Part shown: piece after piece, positions 34,870-43,011 of the stretch | Numbering within the stretch: the first letter of the stretch is position 1 | Layout: every line of letters starts with the position of its first letter | Origin: an uncultured Porphyromonadaceae bacterium | Lineage (GTDB): Bacteria > Bacteroidota > Bacteroidia > Bacteroidales > Muribaculaceae | Assembly: GCA_946187345.1 (NCBI GenBank) | Contig: CAMHQD010000012.1 | Location: forward strand, 1-59,315 | DNA: 59,315 nt | Reading direction: 5' to 3' | The notes under the pieces: generated by a model | Database searches by the model: none | What the model saw: only the letters and a program-made list of their open reading frames with translations | Told to the model about the DNA's origin: nothing | Program-made: the position numbers and the translations under genes

Positions 34870-36063
34870 ATGATGAAGAGGGTTGTTGTGTGGTGTGTCG
34901 CGGTCGTTGTGGCCGTTGCTGCTCTTGGGCAGAAGGCCGTTGTGAACGATGTCAAGAAGGCTGTCAATCAGTTGAAAACATCTGCCGCTGACTATACCAA
35001 TGCGATTAATAAACTCAAACCGGCATTGACTCACGAGCAAACCGCCAACCGCAGCGAGACGTGGCTCATTGACGCAAAAATCCACATCGGCTTGCACGAC
35101 CGCATGGGAGACGCGGCGCGAGTTGGCAAGAAAGTGGACGTGGCTAAAATGGAACACGCCCTCGTTGACGCTTACTCCAGCCTCGACCACTGCATGAGTA
35201 TCGACACCATATGGCTCAAAGATGACAACGGCCTTCCTATACTCAACAAAAAGACAGGACAACCTCGATTCAAGACAAAACATAGCCGTGAGGCCGCCCG
35301 GCTCATCAACGAATACTTGCCGCAAATCTACACAGCCGGCAACCGGCTCTTTAACCTCGGCGACTGGCAAGGTGCTTACGATGCCTGGCAACACTACTGC
35401 CGCCATGCCGTGGCTTCCGACACCTTAGTGCCCTCAATACGATATTATCAGGCCATCTCACTATGGCACCGACAAGACTATAAAGCGGCGTCAGCATTAT
35501 TTGCCGCGGCAAGGCAGGCCGGTTATAAAAAAGCCGACGCTTTCGACTATGCTCTCTCGTGTCTCGAGGCAATCGGCGACACCGCCGCCATTGTCAATCT
35601 CGCCCACGAAGCGTTCACCGCCTTGGGAACGACACGCCCACGCTACCTGCGCATCATCATCAACAACTGCATCGCAACCGGCAAATTTGAAGACGCCAAC
35701 CGGCTACTCGACACCGCCATCGCTAACGACAGCACCAACGCCGAACTGCTCAACTCCAAAGGATTTATCACCGAGCGACAGCACGATATTAATGCCGCGC
35801 TCCCCTACTACCAACGCGCCCTCGCTTGCGCTCCCGACAACCACATCGCACAATTAAATATGGGTCGCTACTACTACAATCAAGCCGTCCAACAACGCTT
35901 CCACAACACGCAAGCCAGTCTCGACCTCTACCGCCAAGCCATGCCACTGCTCGAGAACGCCTACAAGCATAACAGCAACAGCCGTAGCGTTCGCGAAGCC
36001 CTGCGCGACATCTACTACCGCCTCGGCCTCGCCGACCGCCTCACCGCCATCGAACAACATTAA
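34870..36063 (+). CDS. Exported TPR-repeat protein, second paralogue
   Basis: A 397-residue relative of the protein at 33315. It has a signal peptide MMKRVVVWCVAVVVAVAALG and the same N-terminal marks, ETWLIDAKIHIGLHDRM and ILNKKTGQPRFKTKHSREA. It also has a region of TPR pairs, for example NAALPYYQRALACAPDNHIA. The shared KKTGQP...KTKHS block is the best evidence of duplication. The GC-rich late part uses codons unlike the AT-rich spacer before it. It is probably periplasmic, and no promoter was identified. The pair sits on either side of the MITE-like element. Confidence 0.78.
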   Translation: MMKRVVVWCVAVVVAVAALGQKAVVNDVKKAVNQLKTSAADYTNAINKLKPALTHEQTANRSETWLIDAKIHIGLHDRMGDAARVGKKVDVAKMEHALVDAYSSLDHCMSIDTIWLKDDNGLPILNKKTGQPRFKTKHSREAARLINEYLPQIYTAGNRLFNLGDWQGAYDAWQHYCRHAVASDTLVPSIRYYQAISLWHRQDYKAASALFAAARQAGYKKADAFDYALSCLEAIGDTAAIVNLAHEAFTALGTTRPRYLRIIINNCIATGKFEDANRLLDTAIANDSTNAELLNSKGFITERQHDINAALPYYQRALACAPDNHIAQLNMGRYYYNQAVQQRFHNTQASLDLYRQAMPLLENAYKHNSNSRSVREALRDIYYRLGLADRLTAIEQH

Positions 36064-36202
36064 CAATATTCCCACGCCAATAAGGAGACGAGAGTTTATG
36101 AATATTGTCGTTTCAATTACATGGTTTTAATAAACCTGCATAATATTCACCAATTATATAAATAATTGTTGAGATATTGGGGTGGTAATCATTTTTTTTG
36201 CG

Positions 36203-36210
36203 TATTTTTG
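36203..36210 (+). promoter_or_regulatory. -7 box of the BspA-type LRR gene
   Basis: TATTTTTG fits TAnnTTTG, 33 bases before the ATG at 36243. No clear TTG is found at the usual upstream spacing. Confidence 0.55.
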
Positions 36211-36242
36211 TGAATTGAAATAACAATTGAAAATTTTCTATA

Positions 36243-38006
36243 ATGAGACAAAATCCGTTTTTAACACTGCGATGCGCTTTTATTGTTGCGCTTGCATTAA
36301 TGTTCGCTTTTGTGGCGACGGCCGACAGTCGGCGGTCACGCACGCGTTTCCGCACAAGTGGATATGACGTAGTCGACATGCGAATGCATCGCGCCGGCGA
36401 ACTTGAAGAGGCTATTGATGACGTGGAGTTCAAGAGCGTGCGTGTGCTCATTCTCAGCGGACCGATCAACGGTAAGGACTTGGCTTTCATTAAGAAGATC
36501 GCTCAACGCTCCAGCGTCTATGATTACGACAACCGCAAAGTGGACAACTATCTCGATCTGGACCTTGGTGACGCTTACATCGAGAGCGGCGGCGGTGGGT
36601 TCTTCTCGTCCTCGCGAACAAGCCGCGACGAACTGCCATCAAGTTGTTTTTCCGGTTGCGGCAATCTGCGCACGGTGATTCTGCCGGAGCACACCAGTGA
36701 AATTGGCAACTACGCTTTCTCGAACTGTTATAACCTCGAGGAGGTGGTAATGGGCCGACGCGTAGTGCGCATCGGCGATAACGCTTTCTACGGCTGCTCC
36801 CACCTGAAGTATCTTGATATGAGCGACTATGTGGAGGAACTTGGCGCCAGTTGTTTTGAGGACTGCTCAAGGCTCACCGCTGTCTACTTGCCGCGCGGGC
36901 TGCGCTCTATTGGCGACAAATGCTTCAAAAACGTGCCAATCACACGATTAGAGATGCCCACATCGCTCACCTACCTTGGCACTAACGCCCTGTCCGGCAC
37001 CAAACTTGTTGAACTTTATATCCCCGCCGACACCGAGATTGGTAACAACAATCCCGGCAATATTAGCACCCTACGGGCTTATGTGGTGGAACGTGGCAAC
37101 AGACGTTATATGTCAGACGCCGGCCTGCTTTATAATGCCGACGGAACCTTGCTCATCTCCTGCCCGGAAGGCATTTCGGGTCAGGTGAATATACCGAATG
37201 GAGTGGAAGCCATCGGACAATATGCTTTCTACAACTGCTCGCGTATATCCTATGTCGCACTGCCTGCCTCTATAACTCGCATTGGCAGTTATGCCTTTGC
37301 TAACTCGGGTGTTACCGCCTTTGAGTTGCCGGAAAACGTAACCGTGTTGCCGGCTCATGCGCTGGAAGAGTGTGATGGCCTGCGCAGCGTCACTTTGCAT
37401 GATGGAGTGACCACCATCGGCAGTTATGCTCTGGCCAACTGCCACAACCTACCATCTATCGAGTTGCCGGCGAGCCTCTCAAGCATCAATGAGCATGCCT
37501 TCTATCGCTGCTACGCCCTGCAAGCTATCGACATCCCGGAGGGCATCACCGAACTGCCGCAAAGTGCTTTCCAAGACTGCACAGCGATGACTGATATTAC
37601 ATTAAGTGACCACCTAACGACACTTGGCAAGGAAGCGCTACGCAACTGCAAGAGCCTCCAATCCGTTCAGTTGCCAGCATCGCTACGCAGCATCGGAATT
37701 GAGGTCTTCCGCGACTGCAAAGTCCTCCAAAGCATTGACATCCCCGAGGGTGTAACCTCGATTGGTACAAACGCCTTCCGCAGCACAGCGTTAACTGAAC
37801 TCATCCTGCCCTCTACTGTTACCAACATCGGCAAGAAAATCACCGAGAAGTGCAAACTGCAACGCATCGAGTGCCGCGCCATCACGCCACCGGTGCTTGA
37901 GAAGGAGAATGACAGCAAAGTGCCACTTTTTGTTCCCGCCGAGTCAATCGCCGCCTACAAGAACGCCAAGCAATGGAAAAACTTCAAGCAGATTAACCCG
38001 CTGTGA
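36243..38006 (+). CDS. BspA-type leucine-rich-repeat exported protein
   Basis: A 587-residue protein with a signal peptide (MRQNPFLTLRCAFIVALALMFAF). From about residue 140 to 560 it carries LRR_5/BspA repeats of about 23 residues with the consensus IGxxAFxxCxxLxxVxLPxxLxx, for example IGNYAFSNCYNLEEVVM. Such repeats occur in surface proteins of oral and gut bacteria and protists, where they can bind host or matrix proteins. The last 40 residues (ENDSKVPLFVPAESIAAYKNAKQW) are the usual closing unit of such arrays. No type IX sorting domain or lipobox is present, so the way it reaches the surface, if it does, is unclear. Confidence 0.85.
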   Translation: MRQNPFLTLRCAFIVALALMFAFVATADSRRSRTRFRTSGYDVVDMRMHRAGELEEAIDDVEFKSVRVLILSGPINGKDLAFIKKIAQRSSVYDYDNRKVDNYLDLDLGDAYIESGGGGFFSSSRTSRDELPSSCFSGCGNLRTVILPEHTSEIGNYAFSNCYNLEEVVMGRRVVRIGDNAFYGCSHLKYLDMSDYVEELGASCFEDCSRLTAVYLPRGLRSIGDKCFKNVPITRLEMPTSLTYLGTNALSGTKLVELYIPADTEIGNNNPGNISTLRAYVVERGNRRYMSDAGLLYNADGTLLISCPEGISGQVNIPNGVEAIGQYAFYNCSRISYVALPASITRIGSYAFANSGVTAFELPENVTVLPAHALEECDGLRSVTLHDGVTTIGSYALANCHNLPSIELPASLSSINEHAFYRCYALQAIDIPEGITELPQSAFQDCTAMTDITLSDHLTTLGKEALRNCKSLQSVQLPASLRSIGIEVFRDCKVLQSIDIPEGVTSIGTNAFRSTALTELILPSTVTNIGKKITEKCKLQRIECRAITPPVLEKENDSKVPLFVPAESIAAYKNAKQWKNFKQINPL

Positions 38007-38027
38007 GATACGGGCCGAACAGCGGTT

Positions 38028-38098
38028 GACACGGGTTGTCGACTTAATGAAGAGCATTGTGATGGTATGAGTATATCCGGCTCTTGACAACCCGTGTC
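38028..38098. terminator. 13-bp inverted repeat after the LRR gene
   Basis: GACACGGGTTGTC (38028-38040) pairs with 38086-38098, with an inner AGAGC/GCTCT match in the intervening 45 bases. A TTTATA run follows on the plus strand. It probably ends the LRR transcript. Confidence 0.55.
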
Positions 38099-38108
38099 TT
38101 TATAACAA

Positions 38109-38143
38109 GCGTCCCCGCAACCTTCTACCGGTTGCGGGGACGC
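38109..38143. terminator. 14-bp hairpin between convergent genes
   Basis: Positions 38109-38122 pair perfectly with 38130-38143 around a 7-base loop. It lies just downstream of glgP on the minus strand and of the LRR gene on the plus strand, and probably serves both. Confidence 0.75.
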
Positions 38144-38167
38144 TCGTCATCTATTTCTTATTTATTA

Positions 38168-40726
38168 TCAGAACCACTTGAGGTAAGCGAAGTCCTGACG
38201 GTGCGGCAACTTGTCAATCCACGGATAGGCGCGGAACGAGTAGCGGAATACGCCGTTGTACTTGATGGGGCTGTGGATGCGATAAGTCACCACATCGCCC
38301 TGCTGGTCGATAACCTCCATAGGTAACGCTTTGCGGAAGTGCGGCGTGCCGTCCTCCTCGCGATAGAGAACCATCTCGAGGCGCACATCGCGTCCCAGGC
38401 CGGCGGTGTTGAGGCTGATGGTGATGTCAACATCCTCGTTGTTGCTGGTGGCGGTGTTCATGTTCTCGCTAATCTGGATGTCGCCCTCGAGGCGGACGCT
38501 GTCCCAACGCTCTGCAACGCGCAACTTCCACTCCACAATCTGGCGGGCCAGTTTGTAGTTGGACGCGACGAGTTTAGAGGCGCGGGCGGCCTGCGGCTTG
38601 TAGAAGCGGTCGAGGTAGTCACGCATCATGCGCGACATGGTGTAGTTGGGTGCGATGTGGGCCATCGAACGCTTGATGTACTGCACCCACTCGGGCGAGT
38701 AACCCTTGCTGTTCTTGGCGAAATAGAGCGGGATAATCTCGTTCTCGAGCAGCGAGTAGATTGTTGCCGAGTCGAGGCTGTCCTGCATCTTGCTATCGGT
38801 ATAGGTCTGCTTGTCGGTGATTGCCCAGCCTGCTCCCTCGCGGTAACCCTCATACCACCATCCGTCGAGTACGCTCAGGTTGAGCACGCCGTTCATCTCG
38901 GCCTTCTCGCCGCTGGTGCCGCTGGCCTCCTGCGGACGGGTGGGGGTGTTCAACCATACGTCAACACCGGTGAGCATACGCTTGCTCAAGGTCATGTCGT
39001 AGTTCTCGAGGAAGATAATCTTGCCCTCAAACTCGGGACGCTTCGAGATCTCGACAATGCGCTTGATCAGGTCCTGACCGGCACCGTCGGCCGGGTGAGC
39101 CTTACCGGCGAAGATAAACTGCACGGGGAACTGCGGGTTGTTGACAATGCGCGAGAGGCGCTCAAGGTCGTTGAAAAGCAGATAAGCACGCTTATAGGTG
39201 GCAAAGCGGCGGGCAAAGCCGATGAGCAAGGCGTTGGGGTTGATCTTGTCGACAATGCTCATGATGCGCGTGGGGTCACCTTGATTACGCAGCCAGTTGG
39301 CCGTGAAGTCACGCTTGACAAAGTTGATGAACTTGTTCTTCAAGCGCATGCGCATCTCCCAAATCTTCTCATCGGGCACGCTGAGGATGGGAGCCCAAGC
39401 CTTCTCCTCGCCCTGATGCTCCATAAAGTCGTCTGCAAAGATCTTGCTGTAGAACTCTTTCCACTCGCTGGCAGCCCACGTTGGCATGTGGACACCGTTG
39501 GTGACGTATCCCACATGGCTCTCCTCGGCTGCATAGCCCTTCCAGATGCCCTGGAACATTCGCTTTGACACCTCGCCGTGGAGCCAACTCACGCCGTTGC
39601 TCTCCTGCGTGGTGTTGAGCGCAAACACGCTCATCGAGAAACGCTCGGGCGTGTCAGGGTTCTCGCGACCCATGTTCATCAAGTCACTCCACTCGATGCC
39701 CAGTTTGGCGGGGAACTCGTGCATATATTTGTGGAAGAGGCCCTCCTCGAAGTAGTCGTGGCCGGCGGGCACGGGCGTGTGGACGGTGTAGAGCGACGTG
39801 GCGCGCACCACCTCCAATGCCTCGTTGAACGTCAAGCCCTCGTCCTGAACGTAGTCAACCAGTCGCTGCAGGTTGAGCAGCGCGGCGTGGCCCTCGTTAC
39901 AGTGGTAGAGTTGGCTCTTGATGCCCAACTTCTTAAGCATCAACACGCCACCGATGCCCAGCAGATACTCCTGCTTGATGCGGTTCTCCCAATCGCCACC
40001 ATACAGTTTGTGGGTGATGGGGCGGTCAAACTCGCTATTGAGGTCGATATCGGTGTCGAGCAGGTAGAGTTTCATGCGACCCACGTTGACGCGCCACACA
40101 TTGGCATATATGATGCGCTCGGTGTAGGGCACCTCAAGAATCATCTGCTGACCCTTTTCGTCAAGCACCGGCTCGATGGGCAGACGGTTGAAGTTCTGCG
40201 CCTCATAGTTGGCAATCTGCTGACCATCGAGGGCAAGCGTCTGGGTGAAGTAGCCGTAACGATAAAGGAAACCGACGGCCGTCATATTGATGCAGCGGTC
40301 GCTGGCCTCCTTGATGTAGTCGCCGGCGAGAATACCCAAGCCGCCGCTGTAAATCTTCAGAGCGTTGCACAGGCCATACTCCATGCTGAAGTAGGACACC
40401 GAGGGCAGGTCGGTGCGCATGGTCACGCTCATATACTCCTTGAATTTGGCATAGACGCTATCGATGCGCTTCATCATCGCCTTGTCGGCGAGGATTTCCT
40501 CAAAGCGCGCCGGCTTCATCTTCTGCAGCATCATCACGGGGTTCTCGCCCGTGGCGCGCCACAGGTCACGGTCCAGGTCATGGAAGAGGGTCTTGCCCTC
40601 GCTGTTCCATGCCCACCACAGGTTCTTGCACAGCTCGTCAAGCTTCTTGAGCGGTCCGGGGAGTTCGCTCTTGACGGTGACGCTCCGCCACACGGGAGCA
40701 TTGCTGTTACTGACTTTAATCTTCAT
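38168..40726 (-). CDS. glgP: Alpha-glucan (glycogen) phosphorylase
   Basis: This GT35 enzyme releases glucose 1-phosphate from the ends of glycogen or maltodextrin using pyridoxal phosphate. The 852 residues begin with the DUF3417-like region (LDELCKNLWWAWN) of the bacterial/archaeal subfamily. The phosphate site includes YFSMEYGL and the PLP lysine is K608 in GTSGEKAEMNG. The C-terminus holds an extra beta-rich part after about residue 720. It lies 66 bases downstream of the glycogen synthase gene on the same strand, which fits a glycogen turnover operon. The enzyme is cytoplasmic. Confidence 0.93.
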   Translation of the reverse strand: MKIKVSNSNAPVWRSVTVKSELPGPLKKLDELCKNLWWAWNSEGKTLFHDLDRDLWRATGENPVMMLQKMKPARFEEILADKAMMKRIDSVYAKFKEYMSVTMRTDLPSVSYFSMEYGLCNALKIYSGGLGILAGDYIKEASDRCINMTAVGFLYRYGYFTQTLALDGQQIANYEAQNFNRLPIEPVLDEKGQQMILEVPYTERIIYANVWRVNVGRMKLYLLDTDIDLNSEFDRPITHKLYGGDWENRIKQEYLLGIGGVLMLKKLGIKSQLYHCNEGHAALLNLQRLVDYVQDEGLTFNEALEVVRATSLYTVHTPVPAGHDYFEEGLFHKYMHEFPAKLGIEWSDLMNMGRENPDTPERFSMSVFALNTTQESNGVSWLHGEVSKRMFQGIWKGYAAEESHVGYVTNGVHMPTWAASEWKEFYSKIFADDFMEHQGEEKAWAPILSVPDEKIWEMRMRLKNKFINFVKRDFTANWLRNQGDPTRIMSIVDKINPNALLIGFARRFATYKRAYLLFNDLERLSRIVNNPQFPVQFIFAGKAHPADGAGQDLIKRIVEISKRPEFEGKIIFLENYDMTLSKRMLTGVDVWLNTPTRPQEASGTSGEKAEMNGVLNLSVLDGWWYEGYREGAGWAITDKQTYTDSKMQDSLDSATIYSLLENEIIPLYFAKNSKGYSPEWVQYIKRSMAHIAPNYTMSRMMRDYLDRFYKPQAARASKLVASNYKLARQIVEWKLRVAERWDSVRLEGDIQISENMNTATSNNEDVDITISLNTAGLGRDVRLEMVLYREEDGTPHFRKALPMEVIDQQGDVVTYRIHSPIKYNGVFRYSFRAYPWIDKLPHRQDFAYLKWF

Positions 40727-40792
40727 TGTTAAATATATTAGTTATTTGTTTTCGTTTTATTATTCAATAGATCTATAGACATTTAAGTCGCA

Positions 40793-42448
40793 TTACTCTT
40801 TACTCTCCACTCTTAACTTCGCGTTGTCGAGAGCGCGTGCATAGGCTCCATCGTAAGCGACGATGAAGTTGTCCCATGATGCTTCTTTCGAGGTGGCGCG
40901 GGCGGCCTTGCTCAGGGCGCGCATCTTGGCGGCCGGAGCCATGTAGATCGCGATGATTGAGTTGGCAATCGAGGTCACCGTCTCGCCATAGTTGCCGTCA
41001 CCGCGCGGCAGCACTTTCACTCCGCTGCGTCCGGCGTCCGTGCCGTACTTGTCGAGTACCCACTGGCCAAAGCCGGCCAGCGTTGTTGTCACGGTGGGCA
41101 CACCAAAGGCGACACTCTCCAGCGGAGTGTAGCCCCACGGCTCATAGTAACTGGGGAATACCGTAAGGTCCAAACCGGGCAGCACATCGTAGTAACTCAA
41201 GTTGACGATGCCGTCGTTGCCGTCGAGGTAACACGGAATGTCAATGACCTTGAGCAGGTCAGTCGGCTCGTTGTGGATGCCAAGCGAATTGATGCGGCCA
41301 TAGATGGCATCCTGTCCCTCGTTGTTCAACGTGTGGGTAATCACAGGGTTGAACAAGCGGCGGCGCTGGCGGCGATTGGTCATCGCGGCAGCCAGATCGG
41401 CGCGCGGAGCCTTTACCCATGCCGGCACGAGCGTGAATGCCACAATACGCCTCGAGAGTGTGTTGCTGAGTTGTCCCAACGAGAAGCGCACCATATTGAG
41501 GGCGTCGAGATAGACATCGATGCCCTTGTTACGGAACTCGCAGCGACCACTGGTTGCCACAAGTAACGTGTCTTCGCCAAAAGTCTCGCCGGTTAGAGCC
41601 TCTGCCACACGCAGCAAACGCTCGCGAGCCGCGGCACGCGCACGCGGCATTTTCTCGCCACGCGGCACGAAGTTCTGCTCAAAAGCGTTGGGAGTGACAA
41701 TCGGGTCTCGTCCGATGAGTTGACGGCACTCGCGAGCCGTCACCTCGCTGACGGTGGTGAACGCGTCGGCCTCAAGCGCTGCCGTCTTTTCGAGCGAGTG
41801 CTTTGACTGCATATTCAATTCTACAGCCATCTGGTCGCCATCATATCCCGCCATATAGTCATAAAGCGGCTTGCCGTTGCCACTGATACTGCGGCCGATG
41901 CTTGTGGCATGAGTGGTAAAGACAGTTGCCACGCGAGGCAGCCTGCTCTTGACGTGTAACAGGCCCATACCGGTTGTCCATTCATCGAAGTGGGCCACCA
42001 CTTGGCCGGCGTTAGTGCACGCGGTGATGCTCTCGATGACGATTGCCGCCGCCACTCCAAACATACACGCCTCATCGTAGTCGCCGTAGGCATGCAGGGA
42101 GTCAACGCCATAGTGTTGCCACATCTCGGCGTAGATAGTGTTCTTGTACGGGAACAGCGATTGGAAGTCTACAAGCACCACAAGAGGCTTGCCGGGGACG
42201 TCCCAACGACCCACGCGAGCCTTTACGCCGTCAGGCAGCACTGTGCTGCGCAACCAACTGTCAAGCGGGGTTTTGCACTCCAGAAAGTATGGAGATGGCA
42301 TATCATCGGTCCAAATGTCGGGACCGACAAAAATCACTTTGTCTTTGTATTGTTTTTGGAGCGTCTTGGCCTTGGTGGAGAGCACGGCATAAATGCCGCC
42401 CACCTTGTTACAGACCTCCCAACTTGTCTCGAACAATAAGTCTAGCAT
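40793..42448 (-). CDS. Glycogen synthase, GT3 (eukaryotic-like) type
   Basis: The enzyme builds alpha-1,4-glucan from a nucleotide glucose. The start at 42448 gives MLDLLFETSWEVCNKVGGIYAVLS, the usual N-terminus, and 551 residues; the -7 box at 42533-42526 gives a 70-base leader that excludes the extended frame. The C-terminal donor site has SYYEPWGYTPLESVAFGVPT. The GT3 class normally found in animals and fungi also occurs in Bacteroidetes, where it replaces bacterial GlgA. glgP follows on the same strand. The donor (UDP- or ADP-glucose) cannot be told. Confidence 0.9.
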   Translation of the reverse strand: MLDLLFETSWEVCNKVGGIYAVLSTKAKTLQKQYKDKVIFVGPDIWTDDMPSPYFLECKTPLDSWLRSTVLPDGVKARVGRWDVPGKPLVVLVDFQSLFPYKNTIYAEMWQHYGVDSLHAYGDYDEACMFGVAAAIVIESITACTNAGQVVAHFDEWTTGMGLLHVKSRLPRVATVFTTHATSIGRSISGNGKPLYDYMAGYDGDQMAVELNMQSKHSLEKTAALEADAFTTVSEVTARECRQLIGRDPIVTPNAFEQNFVPRGEKMPRARAAARERLLRVAEALTGETFGEDTLLVATSGRCEFRNKGIDVYLDALNMVRFSLGQLSNTLSRRIVAFTLVPAWVKAPRADLAAAMTNRRQRRRLFNPVITHTLNNEGQDAIYGRINSLGIHNEPTDLLKVIDIPCYLDGNDGIVNLSYYDVLPGLDLTVFPSYYEPWGYTPLESVAFGVPTVTTTLAGFGQWVLDKYGTDAGRSGVKVLPRGDGNYGETVTSIANSIIAIYMAPAAKMRALSKAARATSKEASWDNFIVAYDGAYARALDNAKLRVESKE

Positions 42449-42525
42449 ATACAGTTTCTTAGCGGAACGCCTATCAGCACACGGCTGAAGGGCTGTCGTG
42501 GAAAACTTCCACAGCATTGAGACTG

Positions 42526-42533
42526 CAAAATTA
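42526..42533 (-). promoter_or_regulatory. -7 box of the glycogen operon
   Basis: TAATTTTG on the minus strand, about 78 bases before the glycogen synthase ATG at 42448. It is divergent from the -7 box at 42587-42594. Confidence 0.6.
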
Positions 42534-42586
42534 CAAAAAATATCAATATCTCACCCCATTTCACACTCGCATTAAGATTTTTTTAG

Positions 42587-42594
42587 TACTTTTG
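42587..42594 (+). promoter_or_regulatory. -7 box of the YdeI-like gene
   Basis: TACTTTTG ends only 6 bases before the ATG at 42601. Transcription should begin at or a base or two before the start codon, so the message is predicted to be leaderless. Confidence 0.6.
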
Positions 42595-42600
42595 CGGCGT

Positions 42601-43011
42601 ATGAAAATAATCAATCTACTTGAATTTGTTGACCGGTCACAACTGCGGACGTGGCTCGCCGCAAACCATAACATCGAGAAGCAATGCTGGGTGGTGGCAT
42701 ACCATAAGCACAAACCATCGTGGAGCGCACTTGCCTACATTGATATTGTGGAAGAGGCACTCTGCTTTGGTTGGATTGATTCCACCAAGAAGAGAATGGC
42801 TGACGGCCGCCTTGCGCAGCGTTTATCACCGAGGCGCAAAGGCAGCCATTGGACTGAACTCAACAAGCAACGATGTGCTGACCTTGAGCGTCGCGGACTG
42901 ATGACCGATGCCGGTCGGCGCGTCTTGCCGGCCGGCACCATTGCTGTCACATTCGAGCCTTCTGCTTGTCGCCGGCGCCGCTGCCACGATACTTGGAGCG
43001 AGCCTCGTTGA
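42601..43011 (+). CDS. YdeI/OmpD-associated-family protein, apparently shortened
   Basis: The start at 42601 gives 136 residues, MKIINLLEFVDRSQLRTWL. The family signature is clear: WLAANHNIEKQCWVVAYHKHK, then VEEALCFGWIDSTKKR, then LSPRRKGSHWTELNKQR and GLMTDAGRRV. Family members are usually about 190-200 residues, so the C-terminal third seems missing. The last 20 residues (FEPSACRRRRCHDTWSEP) are read from DNA that is antisense to the end of the outer-membrane receptor gene, over a 65-base convergent overlap. The gene may therefore be a truncated but still transcribed remnant. Family function is poorly known. The upstream part of the open frame (from 42517) spans the promoter and is rejected. 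Confidence 0.75.
   Translation: MKIINLLEFVDRSQLRTWLAANHNIEKQCWVVAYHKHKPSWSALAYIDIVEEALCFGWIDSTKKRMADGRLAQRLSPRRKGSHWTELNKQRCADLERRGLMTDAGRRVLPAGTIAVTFEPSACRRRRCHDTWSEPR

Noticed and set aside
39578..40732. 384-residue plus-strand ORF opposite glgP
   Set aside because: It is a shadow of the glgP coding strand with no promoter, no recognised domain and His/Val-rich mirror composition.
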